Source of the DNA: a bacterium
GTDB lineage: Bacteria > Bacillota_I > Bacilli_A > RFN20 > CAG-826
Assembly (NCBI GenBank): GCA_004561785.1
Contig: SFUB01000021.1
Span: 1-17,855, forward strand
Direction of reading: 5' to 3'
DNA: 17,855 nt
Shown here: piece by piece, positions 6,658 through 14,793 of the stretch
How positions within the stretch are numbered: the stretch's first letter is position 1
How the letters are laid out: the number at the start of each line of letters is the position of its first letter
Notes under the pieces: generated by a model
Told to the model about the DNA's origin: nothing
What the model saw: only the letters and a program-made list of their open reading frames with translations
The model's database searches: none
Position numbers and translations under genes: made by a program

Positions 6658-9600
6658 TGCCCGATCTCCACGTCGATGCGTTCGATTTTCCCTTCCCGAA
6701 TCGCCAGGGCATCTTCCCCTTCGATCAGGGAAGCCGTCTTGCCGGAATAGGAATAAAGCAGATTCACGCCTTTATAGCAATCGAGGCGTTTCGGGTTATG
6801 GTAGATGATCTTTGTCTTCCCGAAGAGCAAGAAGCTCGCTTCGCCTTTCTCGTCGAAGAACTCGGCGGAGAGCTTCGGCTGCAGGGAGAACTTCAGGGTG
6901 CCGTTATCCAAGGAGAAAGGCTTATCCCCGAGGAAAAGAAGGCAAAGCATATTCAGGAATTCGGCGTTGGCCCCGGTGAGGCGGGCGAAGAATCCCCGAC
7001 CCCAATTCTCTTGGTTGGGGTTGCAGGTCGGGACGATGAAGCTTGAGGCTTCCGCGGGATTCCTTCCGTAGACATTGGGGTCTAGGAAAGGAACGAGGTT
7101 GGTGGGGATTTCAGCATAGAAATCCTCGTAGAACCCGCCTTTGAGAAGGCCCAGGAGGTATTTGTAATCCATGTGCAGGAAATTGCATTCCCTCTCAAGC
7201 CAGCCCTTGGTGAAGGCATGGACGCGGCCGATTTCGAAGGGGGCGTCATCGATGGGGGCGCAGGTCTTGTAGAAATGGAGTTTCTCGTCGTAGATGCCGG
7301 AGGCTTTGATGGCTTGGTAATCCGCTTCGCCCATGGCTTCTTTCCCGAGTTTGAAGGCGCGGGCGCTCGCTTCGAGGAAGGGCGGGATGGTGACGAGATG
7401 GAAGCCGTAGACCTCGATGGTCTCGAGCCCGAGGTGGTTCTTTTTGCCGGTTCTCTTATAAGTCGAAGGCTCATAGATCAAATAGCTCGGCAAGATGCCT
7501 CCGCCGATTTCCTTGGCCCTACTTATTCCTTGGAGCAAGATGGCCCTCATCTTGGAAAGCAAAGGCAGCAGGTCGCCGACCTTGACCTCGACGCTTTCCC
7601 CGGAGCAATGCTCTTGCAAAGATGCGCGGAGGGTTTCGCGGGCGCTCGTCATGGCGTCCCAATAAGGGAAATTGCCTAGGCGCCCCTCAATGAAATCGTT
7701 CGTTGGGGCTTCAATCGCATCCAAGAAAGACTTCTGCTCCTTCAGGAAGGGCATGGTTTTTTCGGCGAAGGGAGAAAGGTGGGAGAGGGAATATTCGACC
7801 AAGCGGAGCAATTCGACGGTCTCGCTCAGCCCGGACGCGAATAGGCCGGGCAGGCCATTCATCGCGTCGTTCCACCCCGGCTTCTCGCATTCCATTTCGA
7901 TGCCGAGTTGCTTGGAATCCAGAGTGGAGAATTTCACGAGGATGAGATTGATCATCTTCCCAGCGAGGTTGGTCTCGAAGACCTTCCCCTCTTTGGAAGA
8001 GAGATAAGCGGTTTTGGAGAGATCGAAATGATGGTTTTCGCACCACTTCTTGGTCTTCTCCAAATCGATCGCACCGTATTGGCGCGGCTTGCCTTCTTGG
8101 GAGAGGCAATATTTCTCGCTTCTAGGCTCCACGAAGACGGGGGAATAGAAATAAGGATAGGGCTTCTCGAAGAAGAGGGCCTCTTCTTTGTCCGGGAAGA
8201 GGGAGGAATAGGACTCGAGCAGGTCGACGTTGTAGGTCCAATGGTCAACCCAGTAGCCTTCGCCGAAATTGCCCTCGACTTCCTGATGGGAGAGCCCAAG
8301 GCAAGAGGAGAAGACGAAATCGGCTTCGCTTTTCTCGAGCTTCAATCCGTCGATGAGGTAGGTGTAAAGCTCATTGGGGCGGTAGCGTTTGAGCAAGCGG
8401 AGGAGTTTCTCGTCTTGCCGGTACTGGCCAAGGAAGGAAAGGTCTGCTCCTTCTTCCAAAACGAAGGATTCGCTTTGGACGTTGAGGGGATTCTGGCCAT
8501 CGGCTTGGATAAGCGTGAAGAAAAGGCGGATGTTGTAATCGCCCACGAAGGGGGAGAAGACAAGGTCGCTGCGGCGGTTCTGGTTCACGTCGCGGAAATT
8601 GCCGGGGCCGGAGCTGTAGTAACGGGATGGCATCTGAAAGGCGTTGTAGTCGCGCTCCATGTCCCCGTGTTTGCGGCCAAATAGGTAATAGGGCTGTCCT
8701 TTTTTCCCGTCCTTGAGCAAAACGGGGAAGCCGCCGCGGAGGTTATTGTCCAAATAGCTTTGTTTGCAGGCCAAGTCGAAAAGAGGAAAGGAGGTATGGA
8801 CTTCGCAAGGCGCGATGAGGTCTTCAATCAGCTCATGGGTGAGCTCTTTTTGCTTGAGGCCCCAGGCGTAAGAGACGTCCTTGGTCTCCTGCCGGAAAGA
8901 GTCTTCGTCTTCGAAAGTGCCGAAGAGGGAGAGGAAACGATAGCTCTCCCCGGGCTTCAAGGTGGCTTTGAAGTAACTCATGGCCGAGGGGAGTTTGTTC
9001 TCGATTTGCTGAGAATAGCGGAGGAAGGCTTTGTCCGAGCCTAGGAAATTGTCGTAAGTGAGCAAACTCGCGTCGTCCCCAAAGACCATCTCCGGATCGA
9101 CGATCGGAAGCAGGCGGTTCCCTTGCTCATCGATGGAGAGGAAGCCATTTCCCTTCTTCTGGACCATGACCATGGAGTTGTCTCCGGTGGATGTTTTGAA
9201 GCGGACGAAGGGCGCTTTTTTCTCCAGCCCGTCGACCTCGCAATAGGCCGCCATCAAGGAGACGAGTTCCTTATAGCAGAATTTCGATAATCCCCAAGGG
9301 AAGAAAATCGGGGTCCCGTCTACGCCGGAGAGCGAATATTCCTTATTTGAGGAGTTCTTGATCTCGACGATGCGCAGAAGCGAGGCATAAGGAGCGTGCG
9401 ACAAAGAGGTGTAGGTCACCTTCATCTCGAAAAGAGGGGTTTGCTCGGAAATGCTGAAATCGCTCCTTCCGATGTCCATGACTCTTTTGTTTTTGGTCTT
9501 CTTGGAGAAGAATGGCGCATACACGTCCCCATTGATTTTGAGCAAGGTCCGGAATCCCTTGACCGGGATGTTGCTATAGGCCAAGTTTGCGGAGTCAAAG

Positions 9601-9785
9601 GGGGTGATCGGCGTGTCTTTGCTGTCCACGCCGAAACCGCCCATGGCCTGGCCTACGTTGGCGTAGAAGGCCCAAAGGGGTTTTCCGTCTTGCCCCGCGA
9701 CGGCGGGGAGAAAGCTGGCGAAGGTCTTCGCCGAGGAGAAGTCCTCGATGAGAAAGCGTTCGCCTTCGAAAGAATATGCGACCAT
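6654..9785 (-). CDS. Beta-glucan oligosaccharide phosphorylase, GH94 clan (GH94/GH149/GH161-like)
   Basis: Product of 1043 residues without a signal peptide, so cytoplasmic. The start at 9785 (MVAYSFEGERF) is chosen because AAGGAGG lies just upstream; the open frame reaching 9869 would overlap the preceding gene. Family marks are an N-terminal beta-rich domain, GPGNFRDVNQNRR at 393-405, GEGYWVDHWTYNVDLLESY at 509-527, and GWNDAMNGLPGLF at 637-649, where Asp640 matches the general acid of the GH94 WND motif. Such enzymes cleave glucosidic bonds with phosphate, yielding glucose 1-phosphate. The length fits the long single-chain beta-1,3-glucan phosphorylases (GH149, GH161) better than the ~800-residue cellobiose phosphorylases; the exact family and linkage cannot be fixed by eye. 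Neighbouring GH16 laminarinases make beta-1,3-oligoglucosides the likely substrate. Its 3' end is coupled to the GH16 gene through an ATGA overlap. Confidence 0.88.
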   Translation of the reverse strand: MVAYSFEGERFLIEDFSSAKTFASFLPAVAGQDGKPLWAFYANVGQAMGGFGVDSKDTPITPFDSANLAYSNIPVKGFRTLLKINGDVYAPFFSKKTKNKRVMDIGRSDFSISEQTPLFEMKVTYTSLSHAPYASLLRIVEIKNSSNKEYSLSGVDGTPIFFPWGLSKFCYKELVSLMAAYCEVDGLEKKAPFVRFKTSTGDNSMVMVQKKGNGFLSIDEQGNRLLPIVDPEMVFGDDASLLTYDNFLGSDKAFLRYSQQIENKLPSAMSYFKATLKPGESYRFLSLFGTFEDEDSFRQETKDVSYAWGLKQKELTHELIEDLIAPCEVHTSFPLFDLACKQSYLDNNLRGGFPVLLKDGKKGQPYYLFGRKHGDMERDYNAFQMPSRYYSSGPGNFRDVNQNRRSDLVFSPFVGDYNIRLFFTLIQADGQNPLNVQSESFVLEEGADLSFLGQYRQDEKLLRLLKRYRPNELYTYLIDGLKLEKSEADFVFSSCLGLSHQEVEGNFGEGYWVDHWTYNVDLLESYSSLFPDKEEALFFEKPYPYFYSPVFVEPRSEKYCLSQEGKPRQYGAIDLEKTKKWCENHHFDLSKTAYLSSKEGKVFETNLAGKMINLILVKFSTLDSKQLGIEMECEKPGWNDAMNGLPGLFASGLSETVELLRLVEYSLSHLSPFAEKTMPFLKEQKSFLDAIEAPTNDFIEGRLGNFPYWDAMTSARETLRASLQEHCSGESVEVKVGDLLPLLSKMRAILLQGISRAKEIGGGILPSYLIYEPSTYKRTGKKNHLGLETIEVYGFHLVTIPPFLEASARAFKLGKEAMGEADYQAIKASGIYDEKLHFYKTCAPIDDAPFEIGRVHAFTKGWLERECNFLHMDYKYLLGLLKGGFYEDFYAEIPTNLVPFLDPNVYGRNPAEASSFIVPTCNPNQENWGRGFFARLTGANAEFLNMLCLLFLGDKPFSLDNGTLKFSLQPKLSAEFFDEKGEASFLLFGKTKIIYHNPKRLDCYKGVNLLYSYSGKTASLIEGEDALAIREGKIERIDVEIGQ

Positions 9786-9808
9786 GGTGAATCCTCCTTC
9801 CCTTCGGC

Positions 9809-11200
9809 TTAGGCCAAGAAGGAATATTGCTCGATAAGGGTGGGCAGTTTGCCGTCGGCGATGTTCCAAACGGAGGTGTCAAAGCCTTCATAGGAAGAGG
9901 CTTTCTTCATGTCGTCGAGGGATAGCATCTTGCAGTTCTCAAGGGTGCCCATGTTGGTTTCGCCCGAAGTCGGTTTGTTGGACCCGATGTGGGTTTGCCC
10001 GAAGTAGATGTCTCGCGAGGAAGTGGCGTTCATCGGAGCGTATTTGAAGGATTGGGCGACGCAATTGGAGACTTTGCCCCAGCATTTGCCGACGAAGGCG
10101 TACTGGCCGTTGCTCGGGGCGCCGTTGGAATCCATGACGGACCCGTTTTCTTTGTCGACGCCGCAGAACTTCCACCAGTTGCAGGTCGGGCCATCCACGT
10201 GGTCCCACCCGTTTCCGCCGCTTTCGGATTTGTACTTGTCGTCGTAGTCGACGTAGACGCCGGCTTGTTCTGCCCCGTTTCCGTATCCGCCGAGGGTCTC
10301 CGAAGTGAGATTGGAAACGATGTTATAGGCATTCCCGCTTCCGCCGACGATGCCGAAGGCGCCGCCCATGTTGCAGTCGTCGTCATAGAAATGGGTGCCC
10401 ATTTCGACTTTGCAGGAGGAATCGATCGTGCAGTTATAGACCGTCCCGGCGAGATTCCCGGCGATGACGCCGACGATCGTGCGACCGCGGACCTTGATGT
10501 TGCTGAAATTGACGTTCCTCACCTCGCCGGCGCTGCCGATGATTTGGAAGAGGCCAATATTGTCGCCGTTTTTGTGGGCGATGTCTTTGAAATGGGTCCC
10601 GGTGCCGTTATAGACGTTGAGGTTGCTGCCGACGTCATCGCTCCAATAAACATTGCCATTCTTCACGGTGTGGCCATTGCCTTCGAGGATGCCATGGAAA
10701 TAATGGTTGCTCGTATCCTCTTCGGAGACGTAGCGGCCCAAGGGCTCGAAGTTCGGGATGCTCGATAGATCGATGTCGTTGCCTAAGACATAGGTCCCGT
10801 CGAGGTCCTCGTTGATGTTCTGGAAGTCTTCCGCGGTCTTGATGACCTTGGTGCAGACAAGCGAGGGGATCGAAACGGATTTGGAGGCGCTCACGCGGAT
10901 ATCCTTCTCGCCCGCGGTGATGCTCTTCAGGAACTCGCCGCCTAAGGTCAAGACGCCGTCTTGATAGGAATATTGGCCCGCCTCGGCTTTGCTTCTACCG
11001 CAAGAAACGGAGGAAATATCGCCTTTGATTTCGACTTTGACGGAGACGTTTTCTTCGCTTCCGGCTTCGAAATAGACCTTTCCGTTATCAAAAACTTTCT
11101 CCGCCGGATCTAGAGGGGGCAATTGGTTCCCGCCGTCCCCGCATCCGGAAAGGAGGAAAAGAGAGGATAAAGCAAGCAATATGGTTTTCTTTTGATTCAT
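9809..11200 (-). CDS. Surface lipoprotein with X2-like Ig module and GLUG-type beta-helix
   Basis: Product of 463 residues. Lipoprotein signal with lipobox LSGC (Cys20); an Ig-like module at about 34-106 resembling the X2 (CBM_X2) module (VFDNGK...VSVKVEIKGD...YQDGVLTLGGEFLKSI..GEKDIRVS); then a region from about 118 on typical of GLUG-motif proteins, with TAEDFQNI, YVLGNDIDLSS, FHGILEGNGHTVKN, NIGLFQIIGSAGEVRNVNF and a closing VWNIADGKLPTL. The latter parts suggest a right-handed beta-helix. At least ten cysteines follow the lipidated one, unusual for a surface lipoprotein of an anaerobe. No catalytic motif is seen; a polysaccharide-binding or adhesive role in the beta-glucan locus is inferred from modules and position. 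The start at 11200 has AAGGAG. A hairpin pair lies upstream, and the phosphorylase start is 23 bases downstream. Confidence 0.8.
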   Translation of the reverse strand: MNQKKTILLALSSLFLLSGCGDGGNQLPPLDPAEKVFDNGKVYFEAGSEENVSVKVEIKGDISSVSCGRSKAEAGQYSYQDGVLTLGGEFLKSITAGEKDIRVSASKSVSIPSLVCTKVIKTAEDFQNINEDLDGTYVLGNDIDLSSIPNFEPLGRYVSEEDTSNHYFHGILEGNGHTVKNGNVYWSDDVGSNLNVYNGTGTHFKDIAHKNGDNIGLFQIIGSAGEVRNVNFSNIKVRGRTIVGVIAGNLAGTVYNCTIDSSCKVEMGTHFYDDDCNMGGAFGIVGGSGNAYNIVSNLTSETLGGYGNGAEQAGVYVDYDDKYKSESGGNGWDHVDGPTCNWWKFCGVDKENGSVMDSNGAPSNGQYAFVGKCWGKVSNCVAQSFKYAPMNATSSRDIYFGQTHIGSNKPTSGETNMGTLENCKMLSLDDMKKASSYEGFDTSVWNIADGKLPTLIEQYSFLA

Positions 11201-11220
11201 GGGATTCTCCTTAGGCCTAC

Positions 11221-11281
11221 GCCTTCCCTGGAAGCGGGGAATCCCAGCTTCCAGGGAAGGCCCTCCAAAGAGGAAGGCCTT
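11221..11281 (-). other. Two overlapping intercistronic hairpins (mutually exclusive)
   Basis: In the 87-base gap between two lipoprotein genes. One hairpin is a perfect 15-bp stem, arms 11221-11235 and 11247-11261, with an 11-base loop. The other uses arms 11257-11266 and 11272-11281 (10 bp, G-U pair on the minus-strand RNA) with a 5-base loop. They share 11257-11261, so both cannot form fully at once. No T-run follows on the minus strand, which argues against simple termination and for RNA processing or stability control. Confidence 0.7.
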
Positions 11282-11287
11282 TCGTTT

Positions 11288-12802
11288 TTACTTTTCGTTG
11301 AAGACGACGTTTTTGACTTTGAAGTTGATTTTCTCGACACCTTTGACCGCGCCAAGCTCGAAGGTGAGTTTGGAGCCAGCGGTAAGAGCCTGAGAGAAGT
11401 CGAGGCTCATGTGGGCGTATTCGGTGCCGGCGACCAAGGTCTTGACCTGGCCGACGGTTCCGTTGTCAAAGATCTGAACGTCGCCGCCATTGCCGTTGAT
11501 CATATAATCGAACTCAATGACATAGTTTTTTCCGGCTTCGCTCGCCGGAACGGGAGCGAAGTTAACTTGACTCCAGAAGGCTTGGGGATCCTTCCCGCCG
11601 AAGGGGGCGATGTCGTAGACTTCGAAGGAGCCGTCCTCGTTGACCCTTTGGTTGATTTCGGGGATTACCCATCCGCATTCCTCGGCGTTGAACCAGGTGC
11701 TCGGAGCGATCTTGGTCTTGGCGATCAAGACGAGATCTTCATTGACGTTCGAGGCGAAGTCGAAGGAAGCGCCGTCTTCGGTGAGCCAATCGACGATCGA
11801 GTAGGCGAAGATGGAAACGTCCGTGGGTTTGGCGACTTTGGCGCCTTGGGCGACCTGAACCTCTTTCAAGATCGCGCCGTCCGCGGTCTTGAAGGTGACG
11901 TTCTTGACGCCTTCGCTCGCGTCGGCGAAGCGGGCCACGTAGGTTTTGTCGGCGACGATCGCGGAATCGGAATTATATTGTTCCTCTCCATCGAACCAAC
12001 CGACGAAGATCTTGCCTTCCGGAGCGGAGGGGTCCGCTGGGGCGGCGACTTTCTTGCCGGAGCGGACTTCGATCTTCTTAAGGGATTCCTCGCCGTTTTT
12101 GAATTCGACGGCGTGGTAGACGTTGTCGCCGTTGTCTTTGATGACGGGATCGGTGAAGGTGAGGGTGGATCCACCCATGAGGCCGCCGCCATTGACGCCC
12201 ATCTGGAGGGAGATCACCGTCGCGCTGGCGCAGGTGAAGTCGGCGGAATAGGCGTAATCCTGATTCGCTTCGAGGGTGATCACGGCGCCATTGAGGGTGA
12301 AGCTGCCGGCCACGTCGCTATGGAAGGTGGTCTCGATGTGGTAGCTATCGCCGGATTGGGAATAAGGAAGCAAGTAGAAGACCTGAACGCCATACCAAGC
12401 ACCGGCGGCTTTATAAGACAAAGTGTATTTGCCGTCGGCGTGGGTCAAAGAGCTGATGCTTCCGCCGTCGCCGGCCCACCAACCGAGTTGGCCGCCCTTC
12501 AGTGCGGTCTCGCCCTGCCCAGCCATCACCGCTCCTTCTTGATAGAAGAGGTTCGGCTTCACCGTAGGGGCGGGTTCGCTGGATTCGATCTCCGAGGAGG
12601 GTTCTTCCGAAGGGGCCGGAAGGGACCCTTCCGAGGATGATTCTTCCGGGAGGGTCGAAGCGGGTCCATTCGACTCCGCTTCCGAGACCTTGGAGCTCTC
12701 ATTCTCGCTTGAGGGCACAGAAGACGGCGAGGGCTGGTCGCCGCCGCAAGAAGCAAGCAGCAACGCGCTCGCGCTAAGCAATAACAGGGTTTTGATTCTC
12801 AT
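11288..12802 (-). CDS. Non-catalytic carbohydrate-binding lipoprotein with two binding-type modules and Flg_new/InlB repeats
   Basis: Product of 504 residues. Lipoprotein signal (LASC, Cys19); Ser/Glu/Pro-rich linker (about 22-82); beta-rich module (about 84-222, with WYGVQVFY and PYSQSGD); Flg_new/InlB-type repeat (about 231-293, with FVGWFDG); a second such repeat (about 300-363); and a C-terminal CBM-like jelly-roll region (about 367-502). The stretch 84-293 matches 93-311 of the modular GH16 enzyme in order and motifs, but here a second binding-type half replaces the catalytic domain. No hydrolase motif is visible. The likely job is to tether beta-glucan at the membrane, a functional counterpart of SusE/F-type binding lipoproteins (analogy only). 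Start at 12802 has AAGGAG. The 44-base gap after the permease holds a small GGCC-GAAA-GGCC hairpin (12833-12844). Confidence 0.82.
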   Translation of the reverse strand: MRIKTLLLLSASALLLASCGGDQPSPSSVPSSENESSKVSEAESNGPASTLPEESSSEGSLPAPSEEPSSEIESSEPAPTVKPNLFYQEGAVMAGQGETALKGGQLGWWAGDGGSISSLTHADGKYTLSYKAAGAWYGVQVFYLLPYSQSGDSYHIETTFHSDVAGSFTLNGAVITLEANQDYAYSADFTCASATVISLQMGVNGGGLMGGSTLTFTDPVIKDNGDNVYHAVEFKNGEESLKKIEVRSGKKVAAPADPSAPEGKIFVGWFDGEEQYNSDSAIVADKTYVARFADASEGVKNVTFKTADGAILKEVQVAQGAKVAKPTDVSIFAYSIVDWLTEDGASFDFASNVNEDLVLIAKTKIAPSTWFNAEECGWVIPEINQRVNEDGSFEVYDIAPFGGKDPQAFWSQVNFAPVPASEAGKNYVIEFDYMINGNGGDVQIFDNGTVGQVKTLVAGTEYAHMSLDFSQALTAGSKLTFELGAVKGVEKINFKVKNVVFNEK

Positions 12803-12846
12803 TTGGTTCTCTCCTTTCCCTATTTTTATTGTGGCCTTTCGGCCTT

Positions 12847-13797
12847 TTAGCCTTTGAGACCTCCGACGGAGGTGTTTTCCATGATCGTCTTGTTGAATAG
12901 GACGAAGATGAGGATGATGGGGATCATCGTCAGGACGATGGTCGCGAAGAAGAGGGGATATTGGCCCTTCGTCTCCACCATTGTCGACTGCATCAGGTAG
13001 ATGCCGTAGGCGATCGTGGGTTGCTTGGGCAGGTAGATGGATGGGGTGAGGTAATCGTTCCAGAGGCCGATGAGGGTCAAGATGGTCACGGCGACCATGG
13101 GGCCTTTCGCCATCGGGAGGATGATCTGCACGAAGATGCGGAAGTCGCTGGCTCCGTCGATCTTAGCGGCCTCCACGTAGGTCCAGGACAGGTTCTTGAA
13201 GAACGAATAGAGGAGCAGGAAGTTGCTGCCGAAGCCCCCGGAATAGAGGAAGATGCAGCCGATGACCGTATCGGTCAAATGCAGCGAACGCATCAATTGG
13301 ATCTGGGAAGGCAAGGCCCCGACGATGGGGACGATGAGGGAGAAGATGACGACGCCGAAGATGAGGTTCCTCCCCGGGAAACGGTATTTGGCCACGACCC
13401 AGGCGGCGCAGGAGCTCGTCAAGACGGTGGCCAAGGTGCCTCCGCCGGCCACGAGCACCGACATGCCGAGCATCTGGAGGAAGTTGTAGTTTCCGGTGGC
13501 GGAGTTGGAGAATTCGAAGGCGTTTTTGTAATTGGCCCACTGGAAGGGATCGGGCCAGGCAAGCGAATCCATGGCGAATCCTTTGGTGGATTTGAAGGAG
13601 TTCATCAAAATCCAGAGGAAAGGCAAAATGAAGGTGACGGCGAAAATCGCGAAGAGGATCCCCATGACGACGAAGAGGGCTTTCTCCCCTCCGTGGCGTT
13701 TGTAGAGGATGTCATGCTTCCTGGAATAGGAATCGGCTTTGCGGTCGTCCGCTTTCTTGCGGAGGACTTTCAATAAGGAGTAAGTAGCGCCGGTCAT
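12847..13797 (-). CDS. CUT1 sugar ABC transporter permease, MalG/UgpE-type
   Basis: Product of 316 residues. A polar N-terminal region of about 38 residues precedes six predicted membrane segments (first at about 39-66). The coupling-loop EAA motif is well kept: EAAKIDGASDFRIFVQIILP at 209-228. The C-terminus ENTSVGGLKG is typical of this subfamily. With the permease at 13800-14774 it should form the channel for the oligosaccharides bound by the first gene's product. The start at 13797 is chosen because it follows the upstream stop by two bases; the frame reaching 13878 would overlap that permease widely without need. Confidence 0.93.
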   Translation of the reverse strand: MTGATYSLLKVLRKKADDRKADSYSRKHDILYKRHGGEKALFVVMGILFAIFAVTFILPFLWILMNSFKSTKGFAMDSLAWPDPFQWANYKNAFEFSNSATGNYNFLQMLGMSVLVAGGGTLATVLTSSCAAWVVAKYRFPGRNLIFGVVIFSLIVPIVGALPSQIQLMRSLHLTDTVIGCIFLYSGGFGSNFLLLYSFFKNLSWTYVEAAKIDGASDFRIFVQIILPMAKGPMVAVTILTLIGLWNDYLTPSIYLPKQPTIAYGIYLMQSTMVETKGQYPLFFATIVLTMIPIILIFVLFNKTIMENTSVGGLKG

Positions 13798-13799
13798 AA

Positions 13800-14774
13800 T
13801 CAGAACCCCACGTTTTTGAAGCAGCGATTGAGCAGGCTGCGAGCCCCGAGGATCACCGGGGCGCCGATCAAAGAGCAAAACAAGCCAAGAGTGGCCGGCT
13901 CATGAAGGCCGGTCCCGCGGGAGGCGTTGTAGATATAGAGGCCGATGGTCTCCGTATCCGTGTCGACCGCGGTGAGGAAGAAAGGCTGGAAGGTCACGTT
14001 GAACACCGACATCATGCCGAAGATGAAGAGGGTCGTGAAGGTCGGCCAGGTGAGGGGCACGATGATCTTGAAGAATTCGCGGAAGGGATTCACCCCGTCC
14101 ATCTTGCAGGATTCAAGGATGTCGCGGGGAATGCGGGACATGCCGGCGGTGAGCAAAATGACGTCATAGCCGATCCCGGCCCAGATGCAGAAGATCCAGA
14201 CGAGCCAGCGTTTGGATTCGCTGGCGATGAAGAGATCCGCGAAGAAAGCCTCGCAGTCGATGCCCATGGCCGTGAGCAGCCCCGGGATCAATCCGCCCGG
14301 AGAAAGGGAATACTTATAGGCCATGCAGAGGATCAGCAAAGGCAAGATGGAAGGCAGATAGAAGATGACTTTGAAGAAGGCGCTGCCGGCCACCTTTTTG
14401 AAGACGAAATAGCTGAAGAAAAAGGAAATCGGCAAGGTGATCAAACAAGAGATCACGAAGTACATCAAGGAATTGACGTAAATCGGGTACTGGGTCTTGT
14501 CCGAGAAGCCCATGAAGAGGGTCTTGAAGTTGTAGAACAAGGCCTCAAGCCAAGAGGACTTGCCATCCCAAAGGGAAAGGGTCCAGGTCAAGACGCCGGA
14601 ATCGTTCGGCCGCTTGAAGGCGAGGAAAATAGAGTTGATGTTTACCCCGAACCACATCAAGCAGAAGTGGGCGACGGGGTATAGGAGCATCAGGAAGACA
14701 AAAAGGTAGACCGCCCAATGGTTGGCCTTCCTTTTCTTCCTTTCGCCGCTATGTCTGCTTAAAGCGGAGACCAT
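13800..14774 (-). CDS. CUT1 sugar ABC transporter permease, MalF/UgpA-type
   Basis: Product of 324 residues with a basic N-terminus (ERKKRKANHW), a first membrane segment at about 20-42, a long extracytoplasmic loop (about 43-95), and further membrane segments to the C-terminus. The EAA coupling loop reads ESCKMDGVNPFREFFKIIVP (221-240), with Ser-Cys in place of Ala-Ala. It is the partner of the second permease and is energised by the enlarged ATPase at the end of the operon or by the separate MsmK-type ATPase. It starts 19 bases after the stop of the binding-protein gene, with GAAGGAA as ribosome site. Confidence 0.93.
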   Translation of the reverse strand: MVSALSRHSGERKKRKANHWAVYLFVFLMLLYPVAHFCLMWFGVNINSIFLAFKRPNDSGVLTWTLSLWDGKSSWLEALFYNFKTLFMGFSDKTQYPIYVNSLMYFVISCLITLPISFFFSYFVFKKVAGSAFFKVIFYLPSILPLLILCMAYKYSLSPGGLIPGLLTAMGIDCEAFFADLFIASESKRWLVWIFCIWAGIGYDVILLTAGMSRIPRDILESCKMDGVNPFREFFKIIVPLTWPTFTTLFIFGMMSVFNVTFQPFFLTAVDTDTETIGLYIYNASRGTGLHEPATLGLFCSLIGAPVILGARSLLNRCFKNVGF

Positions 14775-14793
14775 GAAGGGTTCCTTCGCTTCC

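Noticed and set aside
9785..9869. Upstream start for the phosphorylase giving 28 extra residues
   Set aside because: It would overlap the end of the previous gene, and the extra residues are shadow-like; the ATG at 9785 has a strong AAGGAGG site.
11221..11261. The 15-bp hairpin as an intrinsic terminator
   Set aside because: On the minus strand, where the genes lie, no T-run follows. On the plus strand the neighbouring hairpin is followed by T-rich sequence, but no plus-strand gene ends there.
12833..12844. GGCC-GAAA-GGCC hairpin between the second permease and the binding lipoprotein as a terminator
   Set aside because: The stem is only four base pairs and no T-run follows in the operon direction; at most a minor RNA element.
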